Of a stretch of DNA of 64,000 nucleotides, positions 44,416-56,838 are shown piece by piece (the first letter of the stretch is position 1; each line of letters opens with the position of its first letter). The stretch covers positions 29,809,001-29,873,000 of the forward strand of contig CM076140.1 in NCBI GenBank assembly GCA_038025085.1, in the 5' to 3' direction. Below the pieces are notes generated by a model, which was not told the DNA's origin, made no database searches, and saw only the letters and a list, made by a program, of their open reading frames with translations. The position numbers were made by a program, and so were the translations under genes. This stretch comes from Tetragonia tetragonoides (lineage: Eukaryota; Streptophyta; Magnoliopsida; Caryophyllales; Aizoaceae).

Positions 44416-47400
44416 ATGGCTGTATCTGCTGTGAAGGTGTCAGAGGAAAGCCAAAAACCTATGGGAGAAATAATATTTGAAGAACATATCACAGACTTGC
44501 AAGAAGCGTTTGACTTATTTGATAAAAATGTAGATGGTATACAAATTTATTTCTTCTCTTAATTATTTCTATGCCTTTTACACCTTTTCTATACTTATGC
44601 TAATGTGGGATGTACGCCGTCTAATACTCTGTCCGTCTCAGATAAAAAAAAGGTTCTCTCGAAATTTGCGAATGACATATCGATCAATGTGACGGCCTAA
44701 TATGATTAAACTCTGCAGTAATATGGCCTGTTTTTCTACTAAAATTATCAGCTAGGCGTAGTGGCTGTGCCGCGAACTAATCGATTAGCTATTCGTCTAT
44801 GCAGGTTCCATTAGTGTAGAAGAGTTGATGGCGGTCATGAGGTCACTGGATGAAAACCCAACTGAGGAAGAACTACAAGACCTTATCAAAGAGCCTGCCG
44901 ATTCTGATGGGAATGGGAACGGCGCCGCTATTGAATTTGCCGAGTTTTTGACGTTCGTGATACGAAAGTTGAAGGTATATACAACTATTTTACTTGATTA
45001 ATATACTAGTTAATTGCATCGTGAACATGGTTGAGTATTTTAAGAGATTAAATATATGTACTAATTCAATTTAATCAACTATGTTTATATGTTAATAAGT
45101 CAGATATGATTTCATTTAATTAGTAAAAGTATAATGCAATTGATCAATTCTTTAGGAGTTGCTATCAAAAAAAAAATTTCTTTAGGAGTTGAATAGAATT
45201 TGGGCTTGAAAAATTCGTTGTTGTCATCCTAATGATTATTCCCTTGTGACAAAGCATTGACGAAATACTATACTCGTATTGCTTAATACTGGATTAATTA
45301 GAGAGATATGGAAAATATATTCAATATACTATTAGTTTCTTAAATACATAAGTATTAATATCTTAGACATATTTATATATAGTTTCCTACATATGGATTC
45401 ATCAATATATATTTCGAACACAAAAATTGATTAAGACACGTGAATTAACATTTGTATGAATATAAGTACAGTATCAATGCCTTAATACTATGGCCATCTA
45501 AAATAATACTTTTATCCTTACAAATGCCGTACTTGTTTATCCAAAGAGTAAAATGTTCACGTTAGAGGGCTAATAGTAGCCTATATTTTGTTTATACTGG
45601 GAATACTTTTTAATTTTTCCTCAAGGTGTTCAGTTCCATATAATAAAATGCGGCTTCGTAGAAAACAAAAACACATTTGTTCAAAATAGTTATGGTAATA
45701 AAATACTTGTAAGTAAACAGAACAAAAAAAAAAAAGTAATGTGCATTATTATTATTTTACTTGGTCTTGTCGTCCCTACACACAATTTAGCTAAGACCAA
45801 AAGGGAAATATGAGTATAATAAATATATTAATATATGAACCTCTTTAACAACAAAAACAATAGTATGACGTAACGTAATACAATAATTAGTACTCTCTCC
45901 GTCCTATGTTTACCTTGGTAGTTTGACTTGGAACGAGTTTAAGATCACAAAGAAACTTTGGCCCAAAAATGACTCAAAGACCCTTATTTAAGTATGAGGG
46001 AGAATCTAGTGGTCCCTTTTATTGAAGAGAGGGTATATAGTAAGTAATTGCATTACTTTTCTCGTACCTAAAACAGAAATACCAATGTAAATAGGGGAAA
46101 GACGACCCAAATAGAAACTACCAATATAAACATGGGTCGGAAGGAGTAGCTGAAATTGTTTCAAAAGAGAGATTTTCATCTAAAACAATCATAATTTGAA
46201 TGGTCCATGTATATATGTGCAAAAAAATAAAAATCATGTTCACAATATAGAAAAATAAAAGACAAATGATAAAAAGCTAAAAAAGAAAAGACTAACACAC
46301 AACACGTTGTTGGAAAAATGTAAGCAAGTTTAACATGTAACAAACATAAAGCTATCATGTAGAACTTTACTATTTTGACTTAGGGAAGAAAAAAGTTTTA
46401 TTGACTACACAAGTAGTAACACAATGTCACAATAGACAATTTTCAAATTTATGACAAGTGAATAAATATTAGCTTAAAATAAGGAAGAAGTGGAAGCATA
46501 GCATGTGCCAACAAACATATATACAAGAAACTCCGACAAAATATCCAGCTTGAATACATACATCGATCGTTGTATAATCTCCATGTTAATTGTTTTCATA
46601 ATTTTTTCCAGGAGACTGACGCTGAGGATGAGCTTAAAGAAGCATTCAAAGTGTTTGACAAGGACCAAAATGGCTATATATCTGCCACTGAGGTAATTGA
46701 CTATTCTTTTCTAGACGTTCTTTTGACTAGCTGACTGATCAAATAAAAATTTTAGAATCAAATTTAAAGTGAGCTCCACGATGGAGATACAGCCTTGATG
46801 ACAAGTCTTCTTGTTGTTTGATCACTATGACTGTGTTCTTTAGAGTTTACTCCATCAGTCTAATTTAGTTCAGTTCTGTTGAATTAGGATAAATTTCGTA
46901 TTAGTTCAGTGATTTTTAGCTTAGTTCAGTGATGTTCAGTTCAATTCAGTGGTATTCAGTTCAAAAACAAATATTCGGGTGTGTTTGTTAGAGCTTACAC
47001 GGTCAGGTCAGGTCATGTTCAGTTCAGGTGTCAATTCAGTGATTTCAAATTCAGTTAAATGGTGTTCAATTCAGTGGTGCTGAGTTCAGAAATATATTTT
47101 TTGCCTCACATATCAAGTTGTGTTTAATTCAGTTCAGTTGTGTCCAGTTTAGTTAATAGGGTCCAGTTTAGTGATGTTGAATTCAGTCCAGTTCTGATAA
47201 ATTCAGCTTTAACAAACGCACCCTTAATGGTGTTCATTTCAATTCAATGATATTCAGTTCAACTAAGTTCAACCCTAAAAAAACATACATTAAGTAAGCT
47301 TATCTAATCGACGCAGTTTATATCCTAATGGTCCCAAGTCTAAGGCTTAAAACTCTCGTATTTCTATCAAGGCAAGTTTTATCCCAAAGGTTCCAAGTTT

Positions 47401-47959
47401 AAGGCTTCGTAACAATTCGTTGAAGTCATAATTGGAGGAGAAACAAATTGAATGCATTGACATATATTTGACGAAGCACTTCTTCTTTTTTCTCTGTTTT
47501 TTAGGTGATATAATAGTGCGTTTGATAGAGTTTATACGGTCAGTTCAGTTTCAGTACTGGTGTCAATTCAGTGATTTGAAATTCAGTTAAATAATGTTCA
47601 GTTCAGTTCACTAGTGCTGAGTTCAGAATCATACGTTTTGTCTCACATATCAAGTTTTCAATTCAGTTGTGTCCAGTTCAGTTCAATAGTGTTTAGTTTA
47701 GTAATGTTCAGTTCAGTTCAGTTCTAGTAAGTTCAACTCTACCAAACGCACCCTAAATCTGAGGCACTTAAGTGAATAGCTCTATGACACTAGTATTAAT
47801 AATGCTTGTACTTAATCCTTACAGTTGAGGCATGTTATGATCAACCTTGGGGAAAAGCTAACTGATGAAGAGTCCGAGCAGATGATTAAGGAGGCCGACT
47901 TAGATGGGGATGGTCAAGTAAATTATGATGATTTTGTGAAGATGATGATGGGTATTTGA
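44416..47959 (+). CDS. Calmodulin-like protein, CML8/CML11 type (four exons)
   Basis: Exons 44416-44536, 44805-44974, 46612-46692 and 47825-47959, all with GT..AG borders and phases that join to a 168-residue protein. The start [15 protein letters not shown] is chosen because the frame upstream is only CT repeat. Four EF-hands bind calcium to relay signals: EF1 DKNVDGSISVEE (canonical); EF2 [15 protein letters not shown], 15 residues instead of 12; EF3 [12 protein letters not shown] (canonical); EF4 [12 protein letters not shown], with Asp in place of the usual Glu at position 12. The EF3-EF4 linker ([14 protein letters not shown]) is typical of CML8/CML11. There is no stop or frame break. 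Introns 2 and 3 (1.6 and 1.1 kb) carry MITEs. The protein is likely cytosolic or nuclear. Whether EF2 still binds calcium is open. Confidence 0.88.
45893..46146. mobile_element. Stowaway-type MITE in intron 2
   Basis: Ends CTCTCTCCGTCCTATGTTTA and, inverted, CTCCTTCCGACCCATGTTTA, with TA on both sides (45891 and 46147). 254 bp. This is the standard Stowaway (Tc1/mariner) form. Confidence 0.8.
46835..47290. mobile_element. Older Tourist-like MITE, split by a younger one
   Basis: TTCTTTAGAGTTTACTCCAT at the left and GTTCAACCCTAAAAAAACAT at the right are decayed forms of the family ends. The halves are separated by the copy at 46977-47223. Interior TTCAG pentamers as in the rest of the family. 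Confidence 0.6.
46977..47223. mobile_element. Tourist-like MITE copy, intron 3
   Basis: Starts GGGTGTGTTTGTTAGAGC and ends AACAAACGCACCC; flanks TTC and TTA fit a mutated 3-bp TTA duplication. 247 bp. Confidence 0.75.
47514..47753. mobile_element. Tourist-like MITE copy, intron 3
   Basis: Starts TAGTGCGTTTGATAGAG and ends ACCAAACGCACCC, flanked by TAA on both sides. 240 bp. Confidence 0.8.
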
Positions 47960-48289
47960 GTAATTGATTGGAACTGACCATTAATTAGCGATAGATCAAA
48001 TTAAGTTGATGTATAATTTTAATTCATTTGTTGTTAGGTGTTGATGAAATAAGATATCATTTTTAACAGATGTTTTGTACCGTTTTGACTTTTGGCATTT
48101 TCGGTTGCTGGTCTTCATTGACAAATCATGACTTAACCTAATTCAACGTAACGAATTTACTCAACGCGGTAACTCTGTATCCGTCGCAAATCCCCTAGTG
48201 TACTACTTCTTCCTCTCTCAAATAATAGTTGCTTCAGTAGTCGCCTAATTATAGTGTATCAATGTTTTTTTCTACTTTTAGCAACTGAA
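47960..48289 (+). other. 3' flank of the calmodulin-like gene
   Basis: AT-rich 3' untranslated and flanking DNA, with AATAAG near 48048 as a weak polyadenylation signal. No gene. Confidence 0.4.
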
Positions 48290-48341
48290 GAAATTCAGTC
48301 GCAAATCCCCTATTTTCTTATAGTGCACTACTATTTCTTCT
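48290..48341 (-). mobile_element. CACTA-like terminus
   Basis: Minus strand CACTATAAGAAAATAGGGG followed by ATTTGCGACTGAA, like the subterminal region of the CACTA fragment at 38.8 kb. A second similar phrase (CGCAAATCCCCTAGTG) is at 48185. No second end is found. Confidence 0.4.
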
Positions 48342-50744
48342 CCCAAATGGTTGCTTCAATAGTCGCCTAATTGTAGTATTCAGCATAATCGCTCCTTTGC
48401 TCTTATGATACTTCTTCATGCCTACTCCTTTCGTGAGTAATATGAACAATGCGAAATTGATCCAGTTGTCTAATGAGATCATCTACCTTGCTGAATGTGG
48501 ACCACAGTTTCCAAGGCCGTTTGTATTTTTTCACACCCATACAGTAGTTGTCATACATGTTATTTCTTACTGAATGTCTATTGTTTTTGAACCTATACCT
48601 CTGAATGAAAAAGTGATACGTTTAGCCGCCTCATAAGATAATTAATGTTCTAGTTTTTATTGTACATGCTTATTGGATGTGATAGAAAATCAAATGTACG
48701 ATACATGAATAAACAATCAATGATCACCATAATGAAATCCTTTCACCAAATTTGGGAAGAGCTTTGGTCTGAAACCCAACATGGGAAACGAGATCCAGCA
48801 AGGATGAGTGTTATCGGCTTTATTTCAACACCCTTCTTGTACAGAATTTCAATATTAAAGACTCATACGAGTAACTAAGAAAGCCACCTTTGTTAAAAGA
48901 CGAGTGCGCATATTATTTTCAAACTCTTCTTACAAACTTCGCTAGACAATCATATAATGAAGTGTGAATGAGCCATGTATGGACTCCGTTTGTGTACACC
49001 TTCAATAACTGCGAAGAGTTCTCATTCGTAGGCGAAGAATATGTAAGAGATTTTGAGGAGATAGGGCCTTACTTGCACTGCACGCCTTAAGTAAGCAATA
49101 AGATAACCATCTTGCATTCATACTGCTCTAATCCCCCACCTTGAAGCATCAAAATCTGGAATCAAAGGGTGGTCCGTTGCGTAGGAATTATACCGGTGGT
49201 ACGTGCAGGATTTAGGTCTCGGAAAGCTTCTATAACCTGCGTAGTATTGACTGAGACATGGACCTCATCAATTACCTTCTTATTAAAAAGAATTAGGACA
49301 TTGCTGTTGATTGTGACTTGATTAAGTGTTTTAGCAAACTCATCATTCTTCTTAATTAACCACACTATAGATGCATCAAAGCAGCTATTTCTTGATCTAA
49401 TCACACTACTTGGTCAAGCAGCTCTTGAGTGACGTTATCAGTAACAACCTGAATTATGACAATTGACCTTCATTCTGAAACACCTTATTTAACTATCTTC
49501 AGGTTTTGTTGCAATTTCTTTGCAGTGACTTTTTGTATCACCTTGTTGCAATTTCTCTAATTGGTATCATGATTGAGCTCAGCAAAAATTTTGGGCTCTA
49601 TCTGTGTGATCTTACAACCCAATTATAGGCTGAGATGAAAATTGTGTGTATACTCACACTGTCAATATATATGTAAGGATTTTTGTACCACACTGCTCTC
49701 GTAGTTTGGATGACAGACAATTTAACAGCTAGATCCTGTAAGGAAATCTGACATTTTAGTTTCAATATTGATATTGCGATATCTCCACCTTCTCAAATCC
49801 ATTTTCAGGAGTACTGGAGCAAAATGCAAATGTGGTTTTCAGCTTTTACAATTATATGTCCTGGCTCAAACCTCTCATCACAGAAGGAAGAAGAAACAAA
49901 CACTTGAGCTCTTGTTTCTTCAGATTTCTCCTTTTAAGACCCAGTCCCCCATCCCCCTGCACCCCGACAGATTATTGCATGCATGATCCGAGACCATTAC
50001 TCTCTGCTCTCACAAAACAAATGGAGTTCACTCAAATTCACCTCCAAAAACGATGGTGATCACCTTAATTTGTAAGAGGTTCGGGACCATGCAATAATTT
50101 CCCACCCCGACAACCCACCGCCACAAAAACACACCCTTTTTTTTCTTTTTGTTTTTTTTTTGTTCGGAGGTGGGCGAACTGCGGAGTACTTGATAAATGG
50201 GTTCTCATATGTCGAAAATTCCAGGTATTTGTCCAAACTATGGAGTTGCAACTCTTGGATGAGAATACTATAGTGACTACTGAGTACTGACTAATACCAC
50301 TCCCTAAAAACTTCCACTTTGGGAGGCTTGTCAACATTGTGTAATTAGTACGAGTAGATTGTTTAGCCAACTCAAAATGTCTATGCGACGCATTTTCCTC
50401 TACCTTCTGTAATCAATCTCCAATAAATGGAAACTTTTTCTTATCTAAAAAAATGTACGTACCCAGTGGCAAATTTTATTGTACCCAGTGACAAATTTTA
50501 TTGCAAGGGACAGCAAGAAAGCCCCCATCACAGACATGCTGTAAACCAGTGTTCAAATCACTATCCATTACAGCACTTCCAATATGTTACAAAGATTGTT
50601 GTGAAAGCCTTCAAATCCAACAACGCAAATTCTCCTTGAAGTGCTCTCACAAACTTTACACACTGAGCAAACCCTCCGGTCCCTCCCTACATAGTTCCGT
50701 GCCTTTGGGAAGGTGTTCATCGGAGACAGGAAGACAAAGAAACT
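48342..50744. other. Intergenic between the two host genes
   Basis: No gene I can support. A reverse frame at 49404-49162 (SRNSCFDASIVWLIKK, EAFRDLNPAR) has a faint likeness to a LINE-type RNase H tail but no accompanying reverse transcriptase. The rest is AT-rich unique-looking DNA. Confidence 0.45.
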
Positions 50745-51202
50745 TTACAAAGATTCCGAGCATATTATACACAGGAGACTGGATAACATCAAATGTTTTT
50801 CCCACACGGAGCAATAACAGTTAAAAGTGGTGAAGCAGAACCCATCAAACGGCAACAGCAGCCCAGCTTGAGGAATGGTGCCATTTTCGGAGGACGCCAG
50901 ACTGTCATAGTATTCCACCCTCCAGGGCACATAAATCCATCAGGAGGATTCTCTTTATTCTTTGCAAGAGATCGCATCTGCGATAAGAGAAAGATTGTTT
51001 GGTTCACTAATTTCTCAAACTTAGTACTAAGTCTACTCTGTCTATCCAAGTTTTGCCTAATTTGACTGTTGGAGGTCAAAGTTTTCTACTATTGACCGTT
51101 GATTTCATGAAAAATATACATTATAGTAACATAATTCTATTAGACTTATCATTTCAAGTACTTTAATAAGCTAATCCATTTGCAAGTTTACGAAAACACA
51201 AG

Positions 51203-51306
51203 AACTTGTATAAGACCGTCTCACGGTGGGATCGGGTGACTTGTGGACAAAAAGTCCCCCTTATTCATAAAAGCCACCCGTTCCACCGTGCGACAGTCTT
51301 ATACAA
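51203..51306. mobile_element. Small MITE in intron 4 of the ATP sulfurylase gene
   Basis: Inverted ends CTTGTATAAGACCGTCTCAC and CTTGTATAAGACTGTCGCAC (second read on the minus strand) enclose about 60 bases, 104 bp in all. The TATAAGACCGTCTCAC end is a frequent plant repeat end. The duplication is unclear. Confidence 0.65.
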
Positions 51307-53773
51307 GACTTGCACTAATTGAGGAAGGTTCAAACTTCTAGAAACTTACTCAGGGACAAGGAGAAAAAACATACCTTGGTGCCTGATATGAACACAAAAT
51401 CTTGGGGCCTTGACGGATCAAAGAATGCCATTTTACCTTGAGTCTTGTCATATGCAGCAACCTGATGTTTGTGAAGAAAGAATATGGTTTTACTGACAAT
51501 TCAATTCCTAGCCATGGTAGGTAACAAATATTTTTTCAGGAATGGAGGCTCAGACTTTCAAACCTTAAAGGGAAGGATGTTAAGCCGCTCAAGTCCAGGG
51601 GCCATGCTGAGCACCTTCTTCCCATGGTCAGCGTCGTACAGATCTCTTTTCTCGACAGGATGACCCATGCCAGCAGGGTCACGGCCCACAATGTAGAAAT
51701 TGGCCCCAGCATTAATACGGGCCTTTGCATGCCATTGTACCTCAGTTGGACCAGCATAGTGCATAGGAGAGGGAAATATTGAAACAACAGTGGTTTCTGG
51801 GTCTAATACACCATCTTCAAGCACCTGAAATTATTTTACAAATGGCTATTAGGGATACAGAACACATCTTATAAGGGTTAAGGATGACAAGATAGCTCAT
51901 TCCATCAAATATCTAGCTCAACATGAGAAAAGGGAATTAGCTTGCAAATCTATTTTGGCTCATTTGGTTTAGGAGTCATGTCACCGTAGGATTAAAAGGT
52001 GTGCCTACCAAATTCATGCCCTCCTAGAGAGAGCTCCAAGGGGGAAAGAATGGATTTTGATTCCAATATGTTGAAACCAAGTTATTCTCACTAGGGATCA
52101 ATTTGCTCAAAGAATGCTATGGACAATACCCATTAATGGCACATCTCATCTTAGCTCTCAGTTTCATTATACTGCCATAGGGTATCTTCCCTCTGTCTCT
52201 CATTTCTGTCTTCTGCTTCATCACATTTAGCAGGTAGAAGTTCTTTTCTTCTGTCCTCGCTTTCTTTGCAGCGTTTTACTCTATTTTGAATTATTGCATC
52301 TCTTTGTTCCTCTCTCATCAAAATTCTTTTTTTCATTTGTCTGTGTTCAAGTCTCCCCTCCCCAGTTTACTTCAGTTATAATTTACACTCTCACATGAGG
52401 CAAAGAGAAAAACATAGTTGTGTTTCTTTCTATGTTTATGAATTGTGTTTTACCAATACACATGGCATATTAAAATTGATAACTTAATTTGTAAGTCATT
52501 GTATAGAGAGCATGGATGGATTGTCTGTAGGGAGTAAAAGAAAAATAAATAAAAACTAACCTCCTCATATTAATACAAACACAGATCAAAAAAATAAAGA
52601 AAAAAATGTAAGGATCACACTCACCTAAATTTTTTTAGTTCCATTTGAGTTTATTTATGTAAAAGCTCTCACAAGGCCAGTCATGTCTGTATAACGATAT
52701 CTAAGAAAATGCTTATCTTGAAGTTATTATTCTAATTTCTAGAACCACATACCAAAAGGTGAATTATGAACAACCAAATTGATATTTGATTCCACTCCTC
52801 AAAACTCCCTGTTTCCTGATCTTCTGTCTCAAATTAGTCATCAACCAAACGAGCTTTAAGGTAGACCCCTTAAGTTAACATTAGTTTCAACCCACCCCAC
52901 CCCAACTTACCACACATGCATGAACACAAACGCAAAAAGGCCATATTAGAGATTCAGATAAGAATTGAAGGGAGAACACAAGACAACTGGTGTCCATTTC
53001 ATAGGGTATGGTGCCTATTCTGGTATACTTTGAAGATTTTGAAACTACTACTCTGCCCTTCAGAGAGTAAGAAAAACGAAAAAGAAAATCTTCTGTTATA
53101 GGTGAAGAAATGAACACATACATACGAATTCAATATCTGTATGGATGCAGATGAAAAGATACTGCTACCAATGCAAAACTTTGTTAGAAACATCAATTCA
53201 CATTATATACAACTGAGAGAGTGATCAATAACAAACCTTTTCATGTTGCTTCATACGCCAGTGAAGTGGAACATCATCTGCCTTCGTAAAGCCTCCTAGT
53301 GGATGGAGCAGAAGGATGGGATTCTTATAGCCCATCTCAAGAAGACGACGACGTGTGTCAGTCATTAGCAATGCATGGCTATTGTGCACTGGGTTCCTAA
53401 GCTGGAAAGCAAATACTGCATCAGCATCACGTCTGGCAAACTCGTCACGAAGTTGTGCAGGTGATAGCCTAAATCTATCAAGCCCATCATGGTATTTGAT
53501 AGTATCTAGAACCTCCAAATCACCTCCGATCAACCAGTTTCCGGAATTAACTATTGTTTCCTCTGCATAAGGCAAACCACGAGCAGTTGTACCCCAAGTT
53601 CTTGCAATACGCTCTTCTTTGTCGTGCTTGTATATCTCAATGCTGAATAGCCAAAAAAGCAAATTAGAAGGTACAATGAAATTTCCTCCATGAGAATGTT
53701 ATAGCAATGGATGTCACAACAAAGTAGAAACAATCCTAAATATTACAGATTTGCGTCATAAACCATTGAACAA

Positions 53774-53912
53774 CCCAGCATATCCCGCCGAGGGCCCAGC
53801 ATATCCCGCCGAGGGCGGGGTCTGCGGAGGTCCATATGTGATATGTACGTAGCCTTACCCCAAGCTAGTCACCTAGAAGAGAGGCTATTTCCAGTAGACC
53901 CACAAAAAAGGA
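53774..53912 (+). mobile_element. AU-like SINE fragment with a 21-bp duplication
   Basis: GGCGGGGTCTGCGGAGG, TACGTAGCCTTACCCC and AGAGAGGCTATTTCC with AGTAGACCC follow in the order of plant AU-type SINEs. At its 5' side CCCAGCATATCCCGCCGAGGG occurs twice in tandem (53774 and 53795). It lies in intron 1 of the ATP sulfurylase gene. Confidence 0.65.
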
Positions 53913-55416
53913 TTCAAACAGCATTTGAAACAATTTACAGTAATTTGGAAGTGTACGAATGAGTGAACTCCAAATGGCTGAATGAATGACTAGCATAAAC
54001 AAAAAGAAAAACAAAACAAAAGGAAACCAAATCACACAAACCCCAAGCTTGTTCTTCTCGCCATCAAACTGGAGCCCTTGAGCTTAGGATAATAATGGAC
54101 CAAATCAAAATGGGCCATTAAACCTGTAGTGTGCTTCTATTGTGAAGTCGTAGACAATAAATGCGTTCTGCCAACAGAAGTCCAACAAGGAAAGCTCGGC
54201 ACCTTGGAAGCCCCACCCCACCCTATCGTTTGTGAGGACACGGTGAGAGGCAGGGGGACAATAGTATGTCACATGGAGTGATAACGTCTGTCCTTGTGAA
54301 ATGAAAATCTTCCTGTCCCACAAATTTCAAATGAAGAGGCGTCTAGTGTATTTTACCGGCTCCGGGTTAGTTAGGATTGTATCCCGTAATCCAGAGATGA
54401 GTCTGCAGTATGCCCATGCATATATTTTTAATAAAAGAAATATGCGTACTGAAAATCTTGGCATGTTGAAACTGATCCATGGCCTGAATTTCACATCATC
54501 CAATACATAATGCACAAATCCACACTGGCAGCCAGTTCTATACAAGACTCAAGAGCGAATAGCTCATATTCGCTCAGTTGGTCCTTAAACTATCCAACAA
54601 TACACATACACCAAATTTTCTCTGTCAAGTGAACTGATTTCCAAACGTCCCTCAAATAGACCCATAACCAACAGGTCCCCAAGCAAATTCTATACAGTAC
54701 TATCTTCAAGCAATTTTTGCTGCCATTTGAATAGAATAGGCTTTAAGATGCCCCATCCCACTCATCAAGTTCATCCATACAGGAAACCAATAAAAGTCTG
54801 ATCAGCTCTCCCTACATTGTATAACATAGGAGATAGGACGCACACTCACCCATCACTGTTTCATGTTCAATTTCCTCCTCAGTCTTACTTTCACAAATAG
54901 CACCAGGTGTTTCCTACAGCCGAGCCAAAATTCCTCCACTACGATGGGTAAAATCCATGTAATGTCACACATTTATCAAAAGACCCCAAGATCCTATACA
55001 AAGAAACAAACTCCCTGGTCTTACCAAGCAAAATGATACTCCTTTGGCGAGGCTTCGAGTGACTGCCCCCACGCCGACCAAGCCGTTTGGATCCTATATC
55101 CTTGCTCAAGTCGGTAAAACAGCACTTATTGAAATCTGTCACAGTTTTCTTTAACGCTTGTAAAGAGACCATAACAGACTCACATAAGTAGCAAAGCCAA
55201 TGTGGTCAAGTTTGGTGTCATAGCAAAAAGCACAGAAAGTAGGCAAAAAAAAAACGGTTCAACCTCAAAGTATCCGGATTACAGTAACAAAAAGGGAAAT
55301 TTTCACTGAAGTAGTATACCGAGGTTTGGCTAGAATAACACAGGGGTGGAGCGGCAAATGCGTGTATACCCAGTCCAAAAAGAAAAAGTTGAGTCTTGTG
55401 TGTATTCACTAACATA

Positions 55417-55424
55417 TCTACGTT
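55417..55424 (+). repeat. hAT target-site duplication TCTACGTT (left)
   Basis: The eight bases are repeated exactly at 56091-56098. Confidence 0.92.
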
Positions 55425-56090
55425 TAGAGCTGTCAAAAGCTGACACGTCACGACAACATGACACGAACCGGACACGAATGTAGCGGTTTAGTGTTGAGAG
55501 GTTTCGACCCGTTTAATTAAATGGGTCGACACGAGTAACACGTTTAGTTAAATGGGTTAGGTTAAAGTTGAGATTTCCGACACGAAAACAACCTGCTTAC
55601 GACACGTTTAATTTTAATTGTCAAATGTAAGTTCAAATAATTTGTAACAAGTAAATAATGTAATAGAATCTCACCTATCTTGAGCATTTTAATAAATTTT
55701 GGACTGTTGAATATACACTTATATGGTTAGAACTTTAAAGTTGTAGGTAAAATTTATGTTTTTTCTCATATTTCAATTAGTTAGAATATAACTAAAGATA
55801 AACAGGTTAACAGGTCATTAAACAGGTAATACGATTATTAAACAGGTCAGGTGCAGGTTAAGGATTTTCGACACGATTAATAAATGGGTTAGGTTTGGGT
55901 CAAGGAATTCTCGACACGTTTAACCTTGACACGAACACGAACACGACACGATTATTAAACAGGTCAGGTGCAGGTTAAGGATTTTCGACACGATTAATAA
56001 ATGGGTTAGGTTTGGGTCAAGGAATTCTCGACACGTTTAACCTTGACAAGAACACGAATACGACACGACCTGACCTATTTAACAGCTCTA
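55425..56090. mobile_element. Non-autonomous hAT element, 666 bp, in intron 1
   Basis: Ends TAGAGCTGTCAAA and, inverted, TAGAGCTGTTAAA, with an exact 8-bp duplication TCTACGTT. Interior rich in CGACACG, GGGTTAGGTT and ACAGGTCAGG words. A 117-bp unit is repeated in tandem (starting at 55832 and 55949) almost without change. No transposase. Confidence 0.9.
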
Positions 56091-56098
56091 TCTACGTT

Positions 56099-56838
56099 TC
56101 CCAAAATACATTGAGGTAAACCAATTGGCAAGAGTCGATTGCAACTCATGATTCACAAGACAAGTGAAGTATATATTGGGTTGGGAGGGACAATCGGTAT
56201 GAGAAGCCACTAAGTTTCGGAAAAGCGTTTCTTCAACTTTATGACCCGAAGGATGGGTATGTAAAGGGTTGTGACGATTTATTGGGTTTACAAAAAAGAC
56301 CTCTCACATTTCCCCATTTCCGGCCTCTCTTTCTTTCTCCTCCGCTCATGATTCACGAGATAGGTCCACCACACACAAAACCTATTAATCGGGATTGATG
56401 GCACATCAAAAGGGCCTTGTGGTAGTATGTTTTGACTACCTTTGCTCTTGGTAGCTCCCGGTCACCAAAATCAAATATTGCACTTAATATTCCAAAAGAG
56501 TACACCTAGCCACCTAGGTGTAATTTGTAAAACGTCCGTACACCTTACAATATTTTCACTGAACCTTTGGTGAAATTGTTCCTAACAAAAATTCAAAGTC
56601 CATGTGACCACTAGTTGGTCCAACATCAAATCGCACCCTGATGCCTGGGTTATCTAAACCCAAAAGCAATACTCCTATCAACTCGAGAAAGTCCAAGTCA
56701 ATCAACACCATAAAACCCCAGAAAAAGTAAATTCCAAAAAAGACAGGATAAGCCAAAACAGAAACAAACACCAAGGCCCAACCCCAAAAAAAAAGGAAAA
56801 AAAAAACAATAGCTCGAAAATCGTTTCAATGAACTTAC
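56099..56838. other. Rest of intron 1 of the ATP sulfurylase gene
   Basis: No gene or repeat recognised, apart from an A-rich run at 56787-56812. Confidence 0.4.

Noticed and set aside
49162..49404. Possible LINE RNase H remnant
   Set aside because: Likeness is faint and no reverse transcriptase, poly-A tail or target duplication was found nearby.
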